A stretch of 47,318 nt of DNA, taken from contig PBZW01000070.1 of assembly GCA_002730315.1 (NCBI GenBank), forward strand, positions 1-47,318. The letters are read 5' to 3'. Below are positions 9,995-20,986 of this stretch, piece after piece (the first letter of the stretch is position 1; each line of letters begins with the position of its first letter). Made by a program: the position numbers and the translations under genes. A model generated the notes under the pieces. It worked only from the letters and a program-made list of their open reading frames with translations, was not told where the DNA came from and did no database searches. Origin of the DNA: Fidelibacterota bacterium (lineage in GTDB: Bacteria > Fidelibacterota > Marinisomatia > Marinisomatales > TCS55).

Positions 9995-12157
9995 TTATAA
10001 TGTCAACAGCGGTGCAATTACCAATGACACCACCGACATTAATTTAATTAAAATATTCAACGATGGCCCTGATGTATCCTTGAAAGGATCACCCACAGTA
10101 TCGCCGACGACAGCTGCTTTATGGGCATCAGATCCTTTACCATAGGTTTCACCATCAATATCAATTCCTTCTTCAATCATTTTTTTAGCATTATCCCAGG
10201 CACCGCCGGCATTGGATTGAAATATAGCCATTAATACTCCCGAAACTGTTACCCCCGCGAGTAACCCGCCTAATGTTTCAGCGCCAAAAACAAAACCAAC
10301 AATAACAGGCGTTAAAATCGCCATTAGTCCAGGAACAATCATTTCTCGAATGGCGGAGGTAGTAGAGATTTCCACACATTTTCCATATTCAGCTTTACCG
10401 TCTGCTGCTTCAAAGATCTTACGGTCTTCATCAGACCAATCTTCTTCTTCACCATATTTATTCATTACAGCCAAAGCTGCCGTTAATTCTGGAATAGATT
10501 TGAATTGGCGGCGGACTTCTTCAATCATGGCCATGGCAGCGCGACCCACAGCATTCATGGCTAAAGATGAAAATAAAAAGGGCAGCATACCACCCACAAA
10601 AAGACCAGCCATAACCATAGGATTAGCTATATCAATGCTAGTGATACCGGTCTGAACCATAAAAGCGGCAAATAATGCCAGTGCGGTTAAAGCAGCTGAT
10701 CCAATGGCAAATCCTTTACCAATAGCTGCGGTCGTATTACCAACAGCATCCAGTTTATCTGTTCGCTCACGTACTTCTTTTGGTAATTCAGCCATCTCTG
10801 CAATGCCACCTGCATTATCGGAAATGGGGCCATAGGCATCCACTGCCAATTGTATACCGGTGTTAGCCAACATTCCAAGGGCGGCCATGGCAATCCCATA
10901 GAGCCCAGAAAAATGATATGCTCCTATAATTCCTGCAGCAATAATAAGAACAGGTACTGCTGTGGATTGCATTCCAACGCCCAATCCTGCAATAATATTG
11001 GTAGCGGGGCCAGTCAATGACTGGCGCGTTATGGATGTTGTGGGTGCGGTATTTGTCCCGGTATAATGTTCTGTTATCATTCCAATCCCAAGTCCGGCAG
11101 CCAGTCCGATGGTTGCAGCCCAGAACACGCCCAAGCTGGAATAGACTACACCATTCAATACGAATGATTCAGGTAGTATGAATGTAATCAAATAGTACAT
11201 GACACCGATCATGATGGCTGATGAGCCAAATTCACCGATATTTAATGCTTTTTGTGGATTGCCGCCTTCTTTCACCGAAACCATAAAAGTTCCAATAATA
11301 GAAACAACAATTCCTGATCCAGCAATCAACAAGGGTAGAATTACAAAGCTTAAATCAAAAACTCCAGCTGCGAGAATACTGGCACCCAATACCATAGATC
11401 CAACAATAGAACCAACAAAGGATTCAAAAAGGTCAGCGCCCATACCAGCCACGTCACCCACATTATCACCAACGTTATCAGCAATAGTGGCGGGGGTCAA
11501 AGGATGATCTTCAGGGATTCCGGCTTCCACTTTACCCACAAGGTCAGCACCAACATCTGCTGCTTTAGTATAAATCCCACCGCCAACACGAGCAAACAAA
11601 GCAATAGATGATGCGCCCAAAGAAAACCCAGGAATCACATTTAATACAGTTCTCATTGAGAGAGCATCAGAACCAAAATAATTTACATAAAATATAAACA
11701 ATCCACCCAAACCCAGAACACCAAGACCTACAACACTTAACCCCATAACAGTGCCGCCGGTAAAAGCAACATTTAAAGCAGAAGATAAGCTGCTTCGAGC
11801 AGCATTTGTGGTTCGGTTATTTGCTTTTGTGGCCACTTTCATTCCTAGAAATCCAGCCAATCCAGAAGCAAGCGCACCTACAATAAATGACATAGAAATC
11901 AAAGCGCTTGAATCATCACGCCCCGAATTTGCAACGCCAAGCAAAACAGCTACAGCAATGACAAATATTGTTAATACACGATATTCAGCTTTGAGAAATG
12001 CCATCGCGCCATCGGCAATACTAGCTCCAATTTGCTTCATTCTGTCCGTACCTTCATCTTGTTTATTTATCCATGTTGTTTTCCAAAATGAAAACACCAT
12101 AGCTAATACGCCGGCTCCTAAAGTCAGGTTCACGTACATCATTAAATCATTTTCCAT
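9995..12157 (-). CDS. hppA: Membrane-bound ion-translocating pyrophosphatase, K+-dependent type
   Basis: 720 aa; PPase motifs [73 protein letters not shown], and [29 protein letters not shown]. Confidence 0.95.
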   Translation of the reverse strand: MENDLMMYVNLTLGAGVLAMVFSFWKTTWINKQDEGTDRMKQIGASIADGAMAFLKAEYRVLTIFVIAVAVLLGVANSGRDDSSALISMSFIVGALASGLAGFLGMKVATKANNRTTNAARSSLSSALNVAFTGGTVMGLSVVGLGVLGLGGLFIFYVNYFGSDALSMRTVLNVIPGFSLGASSIALFARVGGGIYTKAADVGADLVGKVEAGIPEDHPLTPATIADNVGDNVGDVAGMGADLFESFVGSIVGSMVLGASILAAGVFDLSFVILPLLIAGSGIVVSIIGTFMVSVKEGGNPQKALNIGEFGSSAIMIGVMYYLITFILPESFVLNGVVYSSLGVFWAATIGLAAGLGIGMITEHYTGTNTAPTTSITRQSLTGPATNIIAGLGVGMQSTAVPVLIIAAGIIGAYHFSGLYGIAMAALGMLANTGIQLAVDAYGPISDNAGGIAEMAELPKEVRERTDKLDAVGNTTAAIGKGFAIGSAALTALALFAAFMVQTGITSIDIANPMVMAGLFVGGMLPFLFSSLAMNAVGRAAMAMIEEVRRQFKSIPELTAALAVMNKYGEEEDWSDEDRKIFEAADGKAEYGKCVEISTTSAIREMIVPGLMAILTPVIVGFVFGAETLGGLLAGVTVSGVLMAIFQSNAGGAWDNAKKMIEEGIDIDGETYGKGSDAHKAAVVGDTVGDPFKDTSGPSLNILIKLMSVVSLVIAPLLTL

Positions 12158-12171
12158 ATTTCATAACCTCA

Positions 12172-12723
12172 TCAATTGTATCTGTTCATCGTTCTATCCA
12201 GCCCTTCCTGCAGGAAAAATTCCACTGCGTCAGCAACAGTTTGGACCATAGTATCAGCATCTAGCTGATCGTTCTTTTTAAATGGTTTAAGCACATATTC
12301 TTCTGCTGGTCGTTTATGATCTGCAGCGGCTACGCCAAAACGAAAACGCGGAAATCCTGTGTATCCCAAGTGATAAATAATGGATTCCATACCACGATGA
12401 CAGCCATCACCACCTTTAGGGCGCAAGCGCATAGAACCCAAAGGTAAATCCACATCATCCACAACCACATTGAGGTCAGAAATGTCGATACCATTATCGT
12501 TAAGGACTGTTTTTACTGCAATGCCACTGGCATTCATACCGGTTGTTGGTTTGACCAAAAGAACATCCTTTGTAGCTGTTTCAGCGAACACAAAGTTTCC
12601 TCTCCCCGGTTGATATTGAACTGACCAGCGTCGTGCTAATTCGTCTACAACCCAGAACCCGGCATTGTGTTTTGTATTGGCATACTCCGGCCCGGAATTT
12701 CCTAGACCAACAATCGCTTTCAT
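12172..12723 (-). CDS. pth: Peptidyl-tRNA hydrolase
   Basis: 183 aa; MKAIVGLGNSGPEYANTKHNAGFWVVDELA...LVKPTTGMNASGIAV...DDVDLPLGSMRLRPKGGDGCHRGMESI. Confidence 0.96.
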   Translation of the reverse strand: MKAIVGLGNSGPEYANTKHNAGFWVVDELARRWSVQYQPGRGNFVFAETATKDVLLVKPTTGMNASGIAVKTVLNDNGIDISDLNVVVDDVDLPLGSMRLRPKGGDGCHRGMESIIYHLGYTGFPRFRFGVAAADHKRPAEEYVLKPFKKNDQLDADTMVQTVADAVEFFLQEGLDRTMNRYN

Positions 12724-12725
12724 AA

Positions 12726-13424
12726 TTATTCAGCGTTTTCCTCCGCTTTACCCCTATCATCTGCTTTTTCTTCACCACCTTCAGCGGGTGCTTCAGCGCC
12801 TTCTTCCCCTTCAACTGCTTCTTCACCTTCTTCGCCCTCTTCGCCTTCTTCAATTTCAATTTCAGGTTCTTCTTCTTCTTTAGGAGGTGCAATGGTTGCT
12901 ACCACTTGTTCCTCATCAGTAATGATCGAGACATTGCTGCTTATAGTAATATCAGCAACAGAAAGGCTGCTGTTCATCTCTAATTCTGAAACATTTAAAG
13001 GGATAAATTCTGGAACGTCAGTAGGTAGACATTCAATATCAAGCGATGTTAGAATCTGTGATAAAACACCGCCTTCACTTACACCTATAGCTTCACCTTC
13101 AAGATGTATGGGTACAGATATGGTCATTTTTACATCACGGCGGACGCGCATCAAGTCAACGTGCAGTACACTTTCATTAACTGGGTGATACTGGATCTCC
13201 TTAATCATGACATATTGTATATCGCCATTCATCTTCACCTCGAACACATGGTGTCCGGAATGCAAAGCATGGTAGAGATCTTTTGAATCAAGAATTAAAT
13301 TGATATTGTCCTGTTTTTTATAATAATAGTTCGCTGGAATTTTACCATTGCGGCGCAGGGTCTTATTAGCAGCATTGCCAATGCTTTCCCTTTTTTCCAC
13401 AGCCAACTGATAATAATCTGCCAT
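12726..13424 (-). CDS. rplY: 50S ribosomal protein L25 (CTC-type) with acidic repeat tail
   Basis: 232 aa; YQLAVEKRESIGNAANKTLRRNGKIPANYY...VMIKEIQYHPVNESVLHVDLMRV; tail EEGEEGEEGEEAVEGEEGAEAP. Syntenic with pth and prs. Confidence 0.92.
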   Translation of the reverse strand: MADYYQLAVEKRESIGNAANKTLRRNGKIPANYYYKKQDNINLILDSKDLYHALHSGHHVFEVKMNGDIQYVMIKEIQYHPVNESVLHVDLMRVRRDVKMTISVPIHLEGEAIGVSEGGVLSQILTSLDIECLPTDVPEFIPLNVSELEMNSSLSVADITISSNVSIITDEEQVVATIAPPKEEEEPEIEIEEGEEGEEGEEAVEGEEGAEAPAEGGEEKADDRGKAEENAE

Positions 13425-13436
13425 TTGATTCTCCGC

Positions 13437-14384
13437 TTAAAATTCGAACAATGAGCTTACAGATTCGCCTTCATGGATACGGTATATTGCATCTGCGAAA
13501 ATGTTGGACACTGTTACAATTTTCATTTTATCTAATTTCTTTTCTTCAGGGATAGCAACCGTATCTGTGACCACCAGCTTATTGATAGCTGAATTATTAA
13601 CTCTTTCCACAGCAGAACCGGACAAAAGCGCATGAGTGGTAACGGCTGTTACCGAATTGGCACCATTTTCCATAGCCGCTTCAGCGGCATTTACAGTTGT
13701 TCCTGCTGTATCAATCATATCGTCAATTATTAATACATTTTTGCCGTCAAGTTCGCCAATTAAATGCATGGTTTCTGCCTTGTTTGGAGCATAGCGGCGC
13801 TTGTCAATCAAGGCAAAATGCATACCTAGAGATTTTGCATAGGCCTGGCTCATCCGGGCTGAACCCACATCCGGGGATAATACAGCAGAATTTTTTGGAT
13901 CCAAGCCCAACGCTTTGATTTCATCAAGCAACACTATGCGGCTGTAAAGATGGTCAAAGGGGATATTGGCAAAACCCTGGATCTGTGTTGAGTGTAAATC
14001 CATAGTTACAATTCTTTTAGCTCCGGCAGCAGTGAACATATCCACCATAACGCGTGCCGAAATTGGAACTCGCGGTGTATCTTTCCTATCCTGGCGGGCA
14101 TAACCGAAATAAGGAATTACTGCCGTAACGCTTTTTGCTGAAGCACGGACAGCTGCATCCAGGATCAAAACTAATTCTAGAATATTTTCGGCCGGGCCAT
14201 TTGTGCTTTGAATGATAAATACATCCTTACTGCGAATATTTTCTTCAAACTTGATCCAAATTTCACCATCAGCGAAATCCTTGATAGACAATTTTCCCAA
14301 GGGAACATCCAGTGCTGTCGCAATCTTCACCCCAAGTTGGGGATTGCTGCGTCCTGTAAATATTTTTATCTTTTCTTTACTCAT
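13437..14384 (-). CDS. prs: Ribose-phosphate pyrophosphokinase
   Basis: 315 aa; IFTGRSNPQLGVKIA...DVFIIQST...YFGYARQDRKD...VLIIDDMIDTAGT. Confidence 0.97.
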   Translation of the reverse strand: MSKEKIKIFTGRSNPQLGVKIATALDVPLGKLSIKDFADGEIWIKFEENIRSKDVFIIQSTNGPAENILELVLILDAAVRASAKSVTAVIPYFGYARQDRKDTPRVPISARVMVDMFTAAGAKRIVTMDLHSTQIQGFANIPFDHLYSRIVLLDEIKALGLDPKNSAVLSPDVGSARMSQAYAKSLGMHFALIDKRRYAPNKAETMHLIGELDGKNVLIIDDMIDTAGTTVNAAEAAMENGANSVTAVTTHALLSGSAVERVNNSAINKLVVTDTVAIPEEKKLDKMKIVTVSNIFADAIYRIHEGESVSSLFEF

Positions 14385-14425
14385 ATTGTTAAAACCTTAG
14401 CCTCACTCCTTAATTCATTTTTCTG

Positions 14426-14496
14426 CTGGGGCGCAGGGATTCGAACCCCAACTGCCGGGACCAAAACCCGGTGTCCTGCCATTAGACGACGCCCCA
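14426..14496 (-). tRNA. tRNA-Gln (anticodon TTG/UUG)
   Basis: Minus strand TGGGGCG TC GTCTAATGGCAGGAC A CCGGG TTTTGGT CCCGG CAGT TGGGG TTCGAAT CCCTG CGCCCCA G: 7-bp acceptor stem, TTG anticodon, TTCGAAT T-loop. CCA not encoded. Confidence 0.95.
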
Positions 14497-14523
14497 AGGG
14501 TCATTATGGATTTGATTTCAGCT

Positions 14524-15363
14524 TTATACAGGGTGGGTAAGGATGGTTCGGTAGTCGGACATCAAAACAGACTCGGCTGCTTTTGCGGCAGTGTCTTCGT
14601 CAAACATTCCGAACACAGTCGAACCACTGCCCGACAAACTGGCATAATGGGCTCCGTTATTTATGAGAGCATCCTTTATTTCACCAATCTCTGGATGTGC
14701 TGGAATCACGATCCGTTCAAAATCATTCTTAAAAAGCTCAAAAGGGATTGTATCCCCTTTGAAAAGGCTGGCAAAATTAGTTTTTTCAACACTTCCCTCC
14801 AAACCATTTTTCAAGGCAGAATATGCCCAGGAAGTAGAGATGGAAACGGGGGAAATAACCAATAAATAAGCAAAATCTATTTCTATATCAATAGGGGTTA
14901 ATTTTTCACCGATCCCCTCACCTAATTGGGTCTTGCCTTGAATAAAAAAAGGGACATCTGCGCCGACCTTTAGTGCCAGATTTTCCATTTCTGTATTTGA
15001 TAAACCGCATTCATATAATTCATTCAAACCCCTAATGATAGCAGCGCCGTTGCTCGACCCGCCCCCAAGTCCCGCACCTTGAGGTATAGACTTTTCCACA
15101 TGAACAGAAATTCCACCGATCTCATGTCCAGCATCCTTAACCACAGTATAGGCTGTATGGCATGTGTTTGTTTCATTCAATGGAAAATCGTTATCGTTTG
15201 AAAATAATTCACACCCATGATCCTTTTTTGATATATGAACATTATCATGGAATTCCAATTCTTGAAACATAGTGTGTATATCATGATACCCATCGTTCCG
15301 TTCTCCAAGGACTTGGAGGCCAATATTTACCTTGGCATGGGATTTAAAGGATATTGTATTCAT
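14524..15363 (-). CDS. ispE: 4-diphosphocytidyl-2-C-methyl-D-erythritol kinase
   Basis: 279 aa; SFKSHAKVNIGLQVLGERNDGYHDIHTMFQEL, IPQGAGLGGGSSNGAA, SLSGSGSTVFGMF (GHMP kinase). Confidence 0.96.
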   Translation of the reverse strand: MNTISFKSHAKVNIGLQVLGERNDGYHDIHTMFQELEFHDNVHISKKDHGCELFSNDNDFPLNETNTCHTAYTVVKDAGHEIGGISVHVEKSIPQGAGLGGGSSNGAAIIRGLNELYECGLSNTEMENLALKVGADVPFFIQGKTQLGEGIGEKLTPIDIEIDFAYLLVISPVSISTSWAYSALKNGLEGSVEKTNFASLFKGDTIPFELFKNDFERIVIPAHPEIGEIKDALINNGAHYASLSGSGSTVFGMFDEDTAAKAAESVLMSDYRTILTHPV

Positions 15364-15367
15364 TAAA

Positions 15368-15841
15368 TCAATTGGAAATAGTGGCTACAGCCACAGCTCC
15401 CACTCCTTCACCACGGCCAATAAAGCCCATTTTATCTGTAGTGGTTGCTTTGATGGATACTGCAGATTTATCAATTTGAAGAGTATAAGAGATTTTATAA
15501 ACCATTTCCGGTATTATTTCTGACAGCTTGGGTTCTTCCAGAATGACTGTGCTATCTAAATTATCAATTTCAAACCCTTCATTACGAACAAGCTCTGCAG
15601 CATGTTCCAGAAAATGAATACTTTCTTTCCCTTTCCAGCGGTCATCAGAACTGGGGAAATGCTGGCCAATATCTCCCAAATTTACTGCTCCAAGCAACGC
15701 ATCCACTATGGCATGGAGAAGAACATCTCCGTCAGAATGCCCAACGGATCCTCGGGTGCTGTCAATCTTGACACCGCCAATAACAAGCGTTTCTCCTTCA
15801 GCCAAAGGATGGACATCGTATCCTATGCCTGATTTGGTCAT
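15368..15841 (-). CDS. ispF: 2-C-methyl-D-erythritol 2,4-cyclodiphosphate synthase
   Basis: MTKSGIGYDVHPLAEGETLVIGGVKI...GHSDGDVLLHAIVDALLGAVNLGDIGQHFP. The ORF track runs to 15868, but the start at 15841 overlaps the ispD stop by 4 bp (ATGA). Confidence 0.95.
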   Translation of the reverse strand: MTKSGIGYDVHPLAEGETLVIGGVKIDSTRGSVGHSDGDVLLHAIVDALLGAVNLGDIGQHFPSSDDRWKGKESIHFLEHAAELVRNEGFEIDNLDSTVILEEPKLSEIIPEMVYKISYTLQIDKSAVSIKATTTDKMGFIGRGEGVGAVAVATISN

Positions 15842-16506
15842 GATAACACTTTCTCTGCCATATTCCAATCCTCTACAGTTGTAATCTTAAAATTTGATGA
15901 GGTGCCCTCAACAACTGTCACGTTTCCACTCAACGCTTCAACCATGGACGCTTCATCAGTAGCGTCTATTTTCTGCTGAAGTGCTTTGATCAAAATATCT
16001 CTATGGAACGTTTGGGGTGTTTGCGCTAGCCAAATTGCATTTCTATCTAATGTTTGCTGGATGTTTTTTCCTAACACTTGCTTTACGGTATCTTTTGAAG
16101 GCAGCGCAACAATACACCCATCCGAATCAGCACATCCTTGAATAGTGGCGTTGATCAATTCTGGAGTCACAAAAGGCCGGGCGGCATCGTGCACAGTGAT
16201 GATAGAAATATCTTCAGATAATGCAATACAGCCATTATATACCGAATCTTTTCTGCGTTGTCCGCCAGCAACAGCTATGGCGTGTTTTGTTGATGTGAAT
16301 GAAGCTAATTCCCTTTGGGTATTATCCAGGTCATCTTCTGGAACTACCACCACAATTTCAGAAATATTATCACATTCCAGAAATAGGGTCAAAGTATGGA
16401 ATAGGAGGGGTCTACGGCCCAGCAGTTTGAATTGTTTCTTTTCACCGAACCGTTTTCCAGAGCCGGCCGCAGCTATAACCGCTCCGGCCTTTAACGTTTC
16501 GTGCAT
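15838..16506 (-). CDS. ispD: 2-C-methyl-D-erythritol 4-phosphate cytidylyltransferase
   Basis: 222 aa; AAAGSGKRFGEKKQFKLLGRRPLL...VHDAARPFVTPELI...AQTPQTF. Confidence 0.95.
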   Translation of the reverse strand: MHETLKAGAVIAAAGSGKRFGEKKQFKLLGRRPLLFHTLTLFLECDNISEIVVVVPEDDLDNTQRELASFTSTKHAIAVAGGQRRKDSVYNGCIALSEDISIITVHDAARPFVTPELINATIQGCADSDGCIVALPSKDTVKQVLGKNIQQTLDRNAIWLAQTPQTFHRDILIKALQQKIDATDEASMVEALSGNVTVVEGTSSNFKITTVEDWNMAEKVLS

Positions 16507-17558
16507 TATTTTAAAAACATGGCATCGCCGTAGCTCAGGAAGCGGTAATCATGTTTTTTAGCTTTCCGGTAGGCTTTCATAATGATATCCCGTTCAGAGA
16601 AGGCGGCTATCATCATAAGCAGTGTACTCTTGGGCTGGTGGAAATTGGTAATGATTCCGTCCACCATTTTATAGTTATATGGCGGATAAATGAATTTATC
16701 TGTCCAGCCGCGTTTCGGCGATACTTGGAATCCGGACACAGCCACTGTCTCCAGTGCCCGCACAGAAGATGTCCCAACTGCATATACTTTCCGCCGTTTC
16801 TTCTTGGTTTCATTAATGGCTAAAGCAGTTTTGGGTGAAACTTCAAAATATTCTGAATCCATCTGGTGTCGGTTCAGGTCTTCTACCTGAACCGGGCGAA
16901 ACGTACCTAAACCGATATGCAACGTTGTGTACTCGATTTTTACTCCTTTATCCAACAAACGTTTCATAAGCCCCTTGGTAAAGTGTAAACCCGCGGTTGG
17001 CGCAGCTACTGCTCCACGCAGGTCAGCGAAAACAGTTTGATAGCGTATCTTATCCTTTGCATTAGCCATGCGTTTAATATATGGCGGTAAAGGCGATGTG
17101 CCGATGCGGTCTATTATATCATAAAAATTGTCACCATCATATTCAAAGCGCACCACGCGGCCGCCGGATATAGTATTATCAATGACATCACAAAAGACAT
17201 TCTTGGCAAACATAAGTTTGTTCCCGATTCGCACTTTTCGAGCTGGGCGGACCATAACTTCCCAAAGTTCGTTCTCAAGCTCACGGAGTAAAAAGACCTC
17301 CACTTTGGCTTCAGTTTTATCCTTGCTGGCATAAAGCCTAGCTGGAAATACTTTGGTATTGTTCATAATAATTAAGTCATTTTTACGAACGTATTCTACA
17401 ATATTGGAAAATGTTTTATGCTCAATTACACCTGTTTCCTTATCCACTACCATTAGCTTGGAAAGGTCCCTACGCTTGGCAGGGTATTGTGCTATATATT
17501 TCTCTGGTAAAGGATAGTCAAAATCTGCCAGTTTATATTTTTTCTTTTTATTAATCAT
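16506..17558 (-). CDS. queA: S-adenosylmethionine:tRNA ribosyltransferase-isomerase
   Basis: 350 aa; [28 protein letters not shown]...[13 protein letters not shown]...[13 protein letters not shown]...[12 protein letters not shown]. Confidence 0.96.
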   Translation of the reverse strand: MINKKKKYKLADFDYPLPEKYIAQYPAKRRDLSKLMVVDKETGVIEHKTFSNIVEYVRKNDLIIMNNTKVFPARLYASKDKTEAKVEVFLLRELENELWEVMVRPARKVRIGNKLMFAKNVFCDVIDNTISGGRVVRFEYDGDNFYDIIDRIGTSPLPPYIKRMANAKDKIRYQTVFADLRGAVAAPTAGLHFTKGLMKRLLDKGVKIEYTTLHIGLGTFRPVQVEDLNRHQMDSEYFEVSPKTALAINETKKKRRKVYAVGTSSVRALETVAVSGFQVSPKRGWTDKFIYPPYNYKMVDGIITNFHQPKSTLLMMIAAFSERDIIMKAYRKAKKHDYRFLSYGDAMFLK

Positions 17559-18580
17559 GTAAATAACCTTTGTTGTATTTCCGCGTTAAATGATTTGTTT
17601 AACAGTTTGAATGCTTTTTCCTGGGCAATGCGGCCCCGTGAAGTACGTTGGATAAAACCTTCTTTGATGAGGTATGGTTCATAAACATCTTCTATGGTTG
17701 TTGCATCTTCACTCACCGCTACAGAAAGTGAATTGACACCGACAGGCCCGCCATTAAATTTATCAATGAGCACTTCCAGAATGCGGCGGTCCATATCATC
17801 TAATCCATGTATGTCTATCCCCATGCCGTCCAAGGCTTCTTTGGCCACAGTTTCATCTATTTTACCGTCAGCCTTTACTTCTGCGTAATCTCTGGATCGG
17901 CGTAGGATACGGTTTGCAATCCGCGGCGTACCCCGGCTGCGGCGGGCCAGCTCCTGAGTTCCAGCTTCATCAATTTCCACTTCCAATATTTGTGCCGAAC
18001 GCTGGATAATATGAAACAGGTCTTCATCATTATAAAAATCTACGCGCAGAACCACACCGAATCGATCACGCAATGGCGATGTCAGGTTCCCTAAGCGAGT
18101 GGTAGCGCCGATGAGTGTAAAGGGTTCAACGTTCAGCTGCACGCTGCGGGCGCTGGGGCCCTTATCGATCATGATCTCAATCCGGTAGTCTTCCATTGCG
18201 GAATAAAGGTATTCCTCCACAACAGAATTCAAACGGTGGATCTCATCAATGAAAAAAACATCCCGGCCCTGAAGATTTGTCAATACGCCGGCCAAGTCTC
18301 CCGCCCTTTCCAATACAGGTCCGGATGATTGTTTCAGGCTTACGCTTAATTCCTTGGATATTATGTTTGCCAAGGTCGTTTTGCCAAGTCCCGGCGGGCC
18401 AAACAGTAATACATGATCCAGTGATTCCTTGCGTTTATTAGCTGCTTCGATGTATAACCTTAAATTATCAACTACTTCCTGCTGGCCAATGAATTCATCG
18501 AATTTTTCGGGGCGCAGTGATTTCTCAACAATGATATCTTCTTCTAGGGGGGTGGGGTCAGTAATGTGTATTTCAGTCAT
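17555..18580 (-). CDS. ruvB: Holliday junction branch migration DNA helicase RuvB
   Basis: 341 aa; [12 protein letters not shown]...[22 protein letters not shown]...[11 protein letters not shown]...[20 protein letters not shown]. Confidence 0.97.
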   Translation of the reverse strand: MTEIHITDPTPLEEDIIVEKSLRPEKFDEFIGQQEVVDNLRLYIEAANKRKESLDHVLLFGPPGLGKTTLANIISKELSVSLKQSSGPVLERAGDLAGVLTNLQGRDVFFIDEIHRLNSVVEEYLYSAMEDYRIEIMIDKGPSARSVQLNVEPFTLIGATTRLGNLTSPLRDRFGVVLRVDFYNDEDLFHIIQRSAQILEVEIDEAGTQELARRSRGTPRIANRILRRSRDYAEVKADGKIDETVAKEALDGMGIDIHGLDDMDRRILEVLIDKFNGGPVGVNSLSVAVSEDATTIEDVYEPYLIKEGFIQRTSRGRIAQEKAFKLLNKSFNAEIQQRLFT

Positions 18581-18664
18581 AAAATGCAGTTATTGAACGT
18601 AAAACATCCTTTTCAAGCCCCGAAAGATACTAAAATGAGATGGGGGTCGTCAAATTTTTGAGTT

Positions 18665-20986
18665 CTATACAGGTATACCCCCACGGATCATGTCCAGCCG
18701 CCGGTCCCGATCGGCAGCAAATTTGGTAATTCCTGCCCATAGCCAGCGTGGGGATAAATGCGCCTCATCTACAATCTCATCTAAAGAACCGCCTGTGCGC
18801 CAGCGGTCATCCCAGTCCGGGGATAATGAATAATCTTCTACGATCCTGTTCGCCATCCATTTATGCATGAGCCGTCTTCCGCCATTGGTAATAATCATAG
18901 CATTATGCCATTCATCCGGCGCAATGATGGCATTGCGGTATGTTTCACTTTGCTGCTGAAACAGCACCCAGGAGATAGCAGCTACAATCTTTACATTAGG
19001 TCCTTCTTCAATAATTCTAGGCAGTAATTCCACAACAGAATTTGTGGAACTGGTGCCGCGTACAATTACCACACCTTCTTTGGGTTTATCCTGGACAAAA
19101 TCTTTTATTATGTATGCACCCTTGGCTGCGTCCAAGTGTGGTGCCATTCCCAATGCTTTTCTATCAGGAATTGTTATTGGAGGACGAGTCAAGTGTAGAC
19201 CAATGATGGGAATATCTGTGTTGAACGCCGCTGCTAAAACAGGGGCAACCTCATTGTGTTCCCAGGGGTGGATGTTGACTATATGCCCATCTGGGAACAG
19301 TTGTGTTACTCCCGGAGCAAAAATGCCAAAATGGGTACGGCTGTCCTCGGCAGTTTCGGGACCAGTATGGCCCGCTACCCAAATAAGTTTCCCTACTTTT
19401 AGATCTGAATCCTGGGCAATCTGGCTGAATAAACGGATGGGGCCATACTTTAGATAGCTGAATGAACCATAGGTGCTCATGGCACCATAAAAACCATTGA
19501 AATTTTTATATGTATCCTCGCTGAAGTTCACCGTGGCCAGTCCCGCCATCATACCGGCATTAGTAAATTCAGTAATGCCCTGAGGCATGAGGGGGCTGTC
19601 CAGGTTCGAAATTTTATCATAAAACCCATGATTCTCCTGACCATCCCATCCTTTCGCAAATCCAGAAATATTTGTCGAATCTGCCAAATCTGCACTCATA
19701 GCAATAACCAAGGGGCGTCCATATTCTTTTTCAGCAATCGAATTGATATAACTGGCATACTTGGAAAAACCTATCCTGTTTGGCGCTTTTTCTCCCGGTT
19801 TAACAAACAATTCATTGGGTAGAGTATTAATATTAAAAATATTCTTATCCTCAGCTGGGTTTTTAGAGTTCAAACGGCAGTTTGCCATTTTACTGGGGAC
19901 AGAATCACCGATTTCAATCAATGTATCTGCCAAGTAATCCACTAAGCCCTGATTGTCCCTTAAAACAGAGAAAACAGTGTTATAAAAGGACTTGGCCTGT
20001 TCCACTTGTTCAGCCCAGGTGTTTGGAGCTTCTTCTCCAAAGTTATCAAACTGAACATCATATTTTTCAGTGAATTCACTTTTTGTCTTCCAGAATAATT
20101 CTGAATTACGCTTATGGGCCGATCCATGGCTGGCGTTGTCAAATTTATGGTAACCGCGACCTTTGCGCATTTTTGCATAAAGCACTTTAGGGTGATCAGG
20201 TTTAGCGTTTTCCACCAGTAATCTATAATACGCTGTTGTTAATGACTCCCAATCTTCGCCATCCATGGTTCCTTCCACGTGCCAGCCGTGGGAGCCGAAC
20301 CAATCTTCAGGTGTGCCGTACACAATGGAACTGAAGGGTCTGGCATCGATACCGTAATCGTTCCAATCCATAAAATAAACCAAGTTTCCTAAACCCAATC
20401 CCCAAGCAGAATTAATGGTTTCGTGTGACGCTCCGGTGGTTAATCCGCCTTCTCCTTCAAAAGCAAATACTTTTATTTCCGGGACCTTGGCCAGTTTTAG
20501 CGCCAAGGCTTCTCCCGCAGCTGGAGGCGAACCATGTCCGCTGGGACCCGTGTTAAATTTGAAGAATAATGTTTTTCCCTCCATTTCCGCATGCCCTGGC
20601 AGCCCACCATTGCGGCGCAACATTAACAGGTCTTCCCAAACAAGCTGGAATTCATCTCCTTTGAAATGACAATAACGACTATCACCAGTTTGACTAAACT
20701 TGATACGCAGAGCTTCGTTCAAAACAGCCAGTGTTGCATATACTACTGGATTTGCATGTCCGGCTACCAACACAAAGCGGTCCGCAAAGCGTTTTCCTGC
20801 TTCACGGATATCCCAGCGCATAGCCCCGGACAATAGTGTGGCGATCATACCATGTACCTTGGAGCGAGAACCGCCAGGGTGTCCGCTCTGACGGAGGTTA
20901 AGCATTATGTCGATGCACTGGTCAATAAGGTCTTTTGTGACTTCCCAGTGATGAAATACGTTTTTTAATTCTTGTGGACTTTTCAT
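18665..20986 (-). CDS. Transketolase-family protein (divergent)
   Basis: 773 aa; [76 protein letters not shown] (TPP-binding-like), [43 protein letters not shown]. Four bp overlap with uvrA. Confidence 0.85.
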   Translation of the reverse strand: MKSPQELKNVFHHWEVTKDLIDQCIDIMLNLRQSGHPGGSRSKVHGMIATLLSGAMRWDIREAGKRFADRFVLVAGHANPVVYATLAVLNEALRIKFSQTGDSRYCHFKGDEFQLVWEDLLMLRRNGGLPGHAEMEGKTLFFKFNTGPSGHGSPPAAGEALALKLAKVPEIKVFAFEGEGGLTTGASHETINSAWGLGLGNLVYFMDWNDYGIDARPFSSIVYGTPEDWFGSHGWHVEGTMDGEDWESLTTAYYRLLVENAKPDHPKVLYAKMRKGRGYHKFDNASHGSAHKRNSELFWKTKSEFTEKYDVQFDNFGEEAPNTWAEQVEQAKSFYNTVFSVLRDNQGLVDYLADTLIEIGDSVPSKMANCRLNSKNPAEDKNIFNINTLPNELFVKPGEKAPNRIGFSKYASYINSIAEKEYGRPLVIAMSADLADSTNISGFAKGWDGQENHGFYDKISNLDSPLMPQGITEFTNAGMMAGLATVNFSEDTYKNFNGFYGAMSTYGSFSYLKYGPIRLFSQIAQDSDLKVGKLIWVAGHTGPETAEDSRTHFGIFAPGVTQLFPDGHIVNIHPWEHNEVAPVLAAAFNTDIPIIGLHLTRPPITIPDRKALGMAPHLDAAKGAYIIKDFVQDKPKEGVVIVRGTSSTNSVVELLPRIIEEGPNVKIVAAISWVLFQQQSETYRNAIIAPDEWHNAMIITNGGRRLMHKWMANRIVEDYSLSPDWDDRWRTGGSLDEIVDEAHLSPRWLWAGITKFAADRDRRLDMIRGGIPV

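Noticed and set aside
11751-12251. 166-aa plus-strand ORF
   Set aside because: Antisense to hppA and pth; no start context or recognisable domain; low-complexity shadow of a coding sequence.
12581-12892. Lys-rich 103-aa minus-strand ORF (MHLLKKKKNLKLKLKKAKRAKKVKKQLKGKK...)
   Set aside because: It is an alternate reading frame through the acidic repeat tail of L25 and the start of pth; composition follows from the GAA/GAG repeats.
14208-14540. 110-aa plus-strand ORF crossing the tRNA
   Set aside because: Runs antisense through prs, the tRNA-Gln and into ispE; WGAGIRTPTAGTKTRCPAIRRRPKG is translated tRNA complement.
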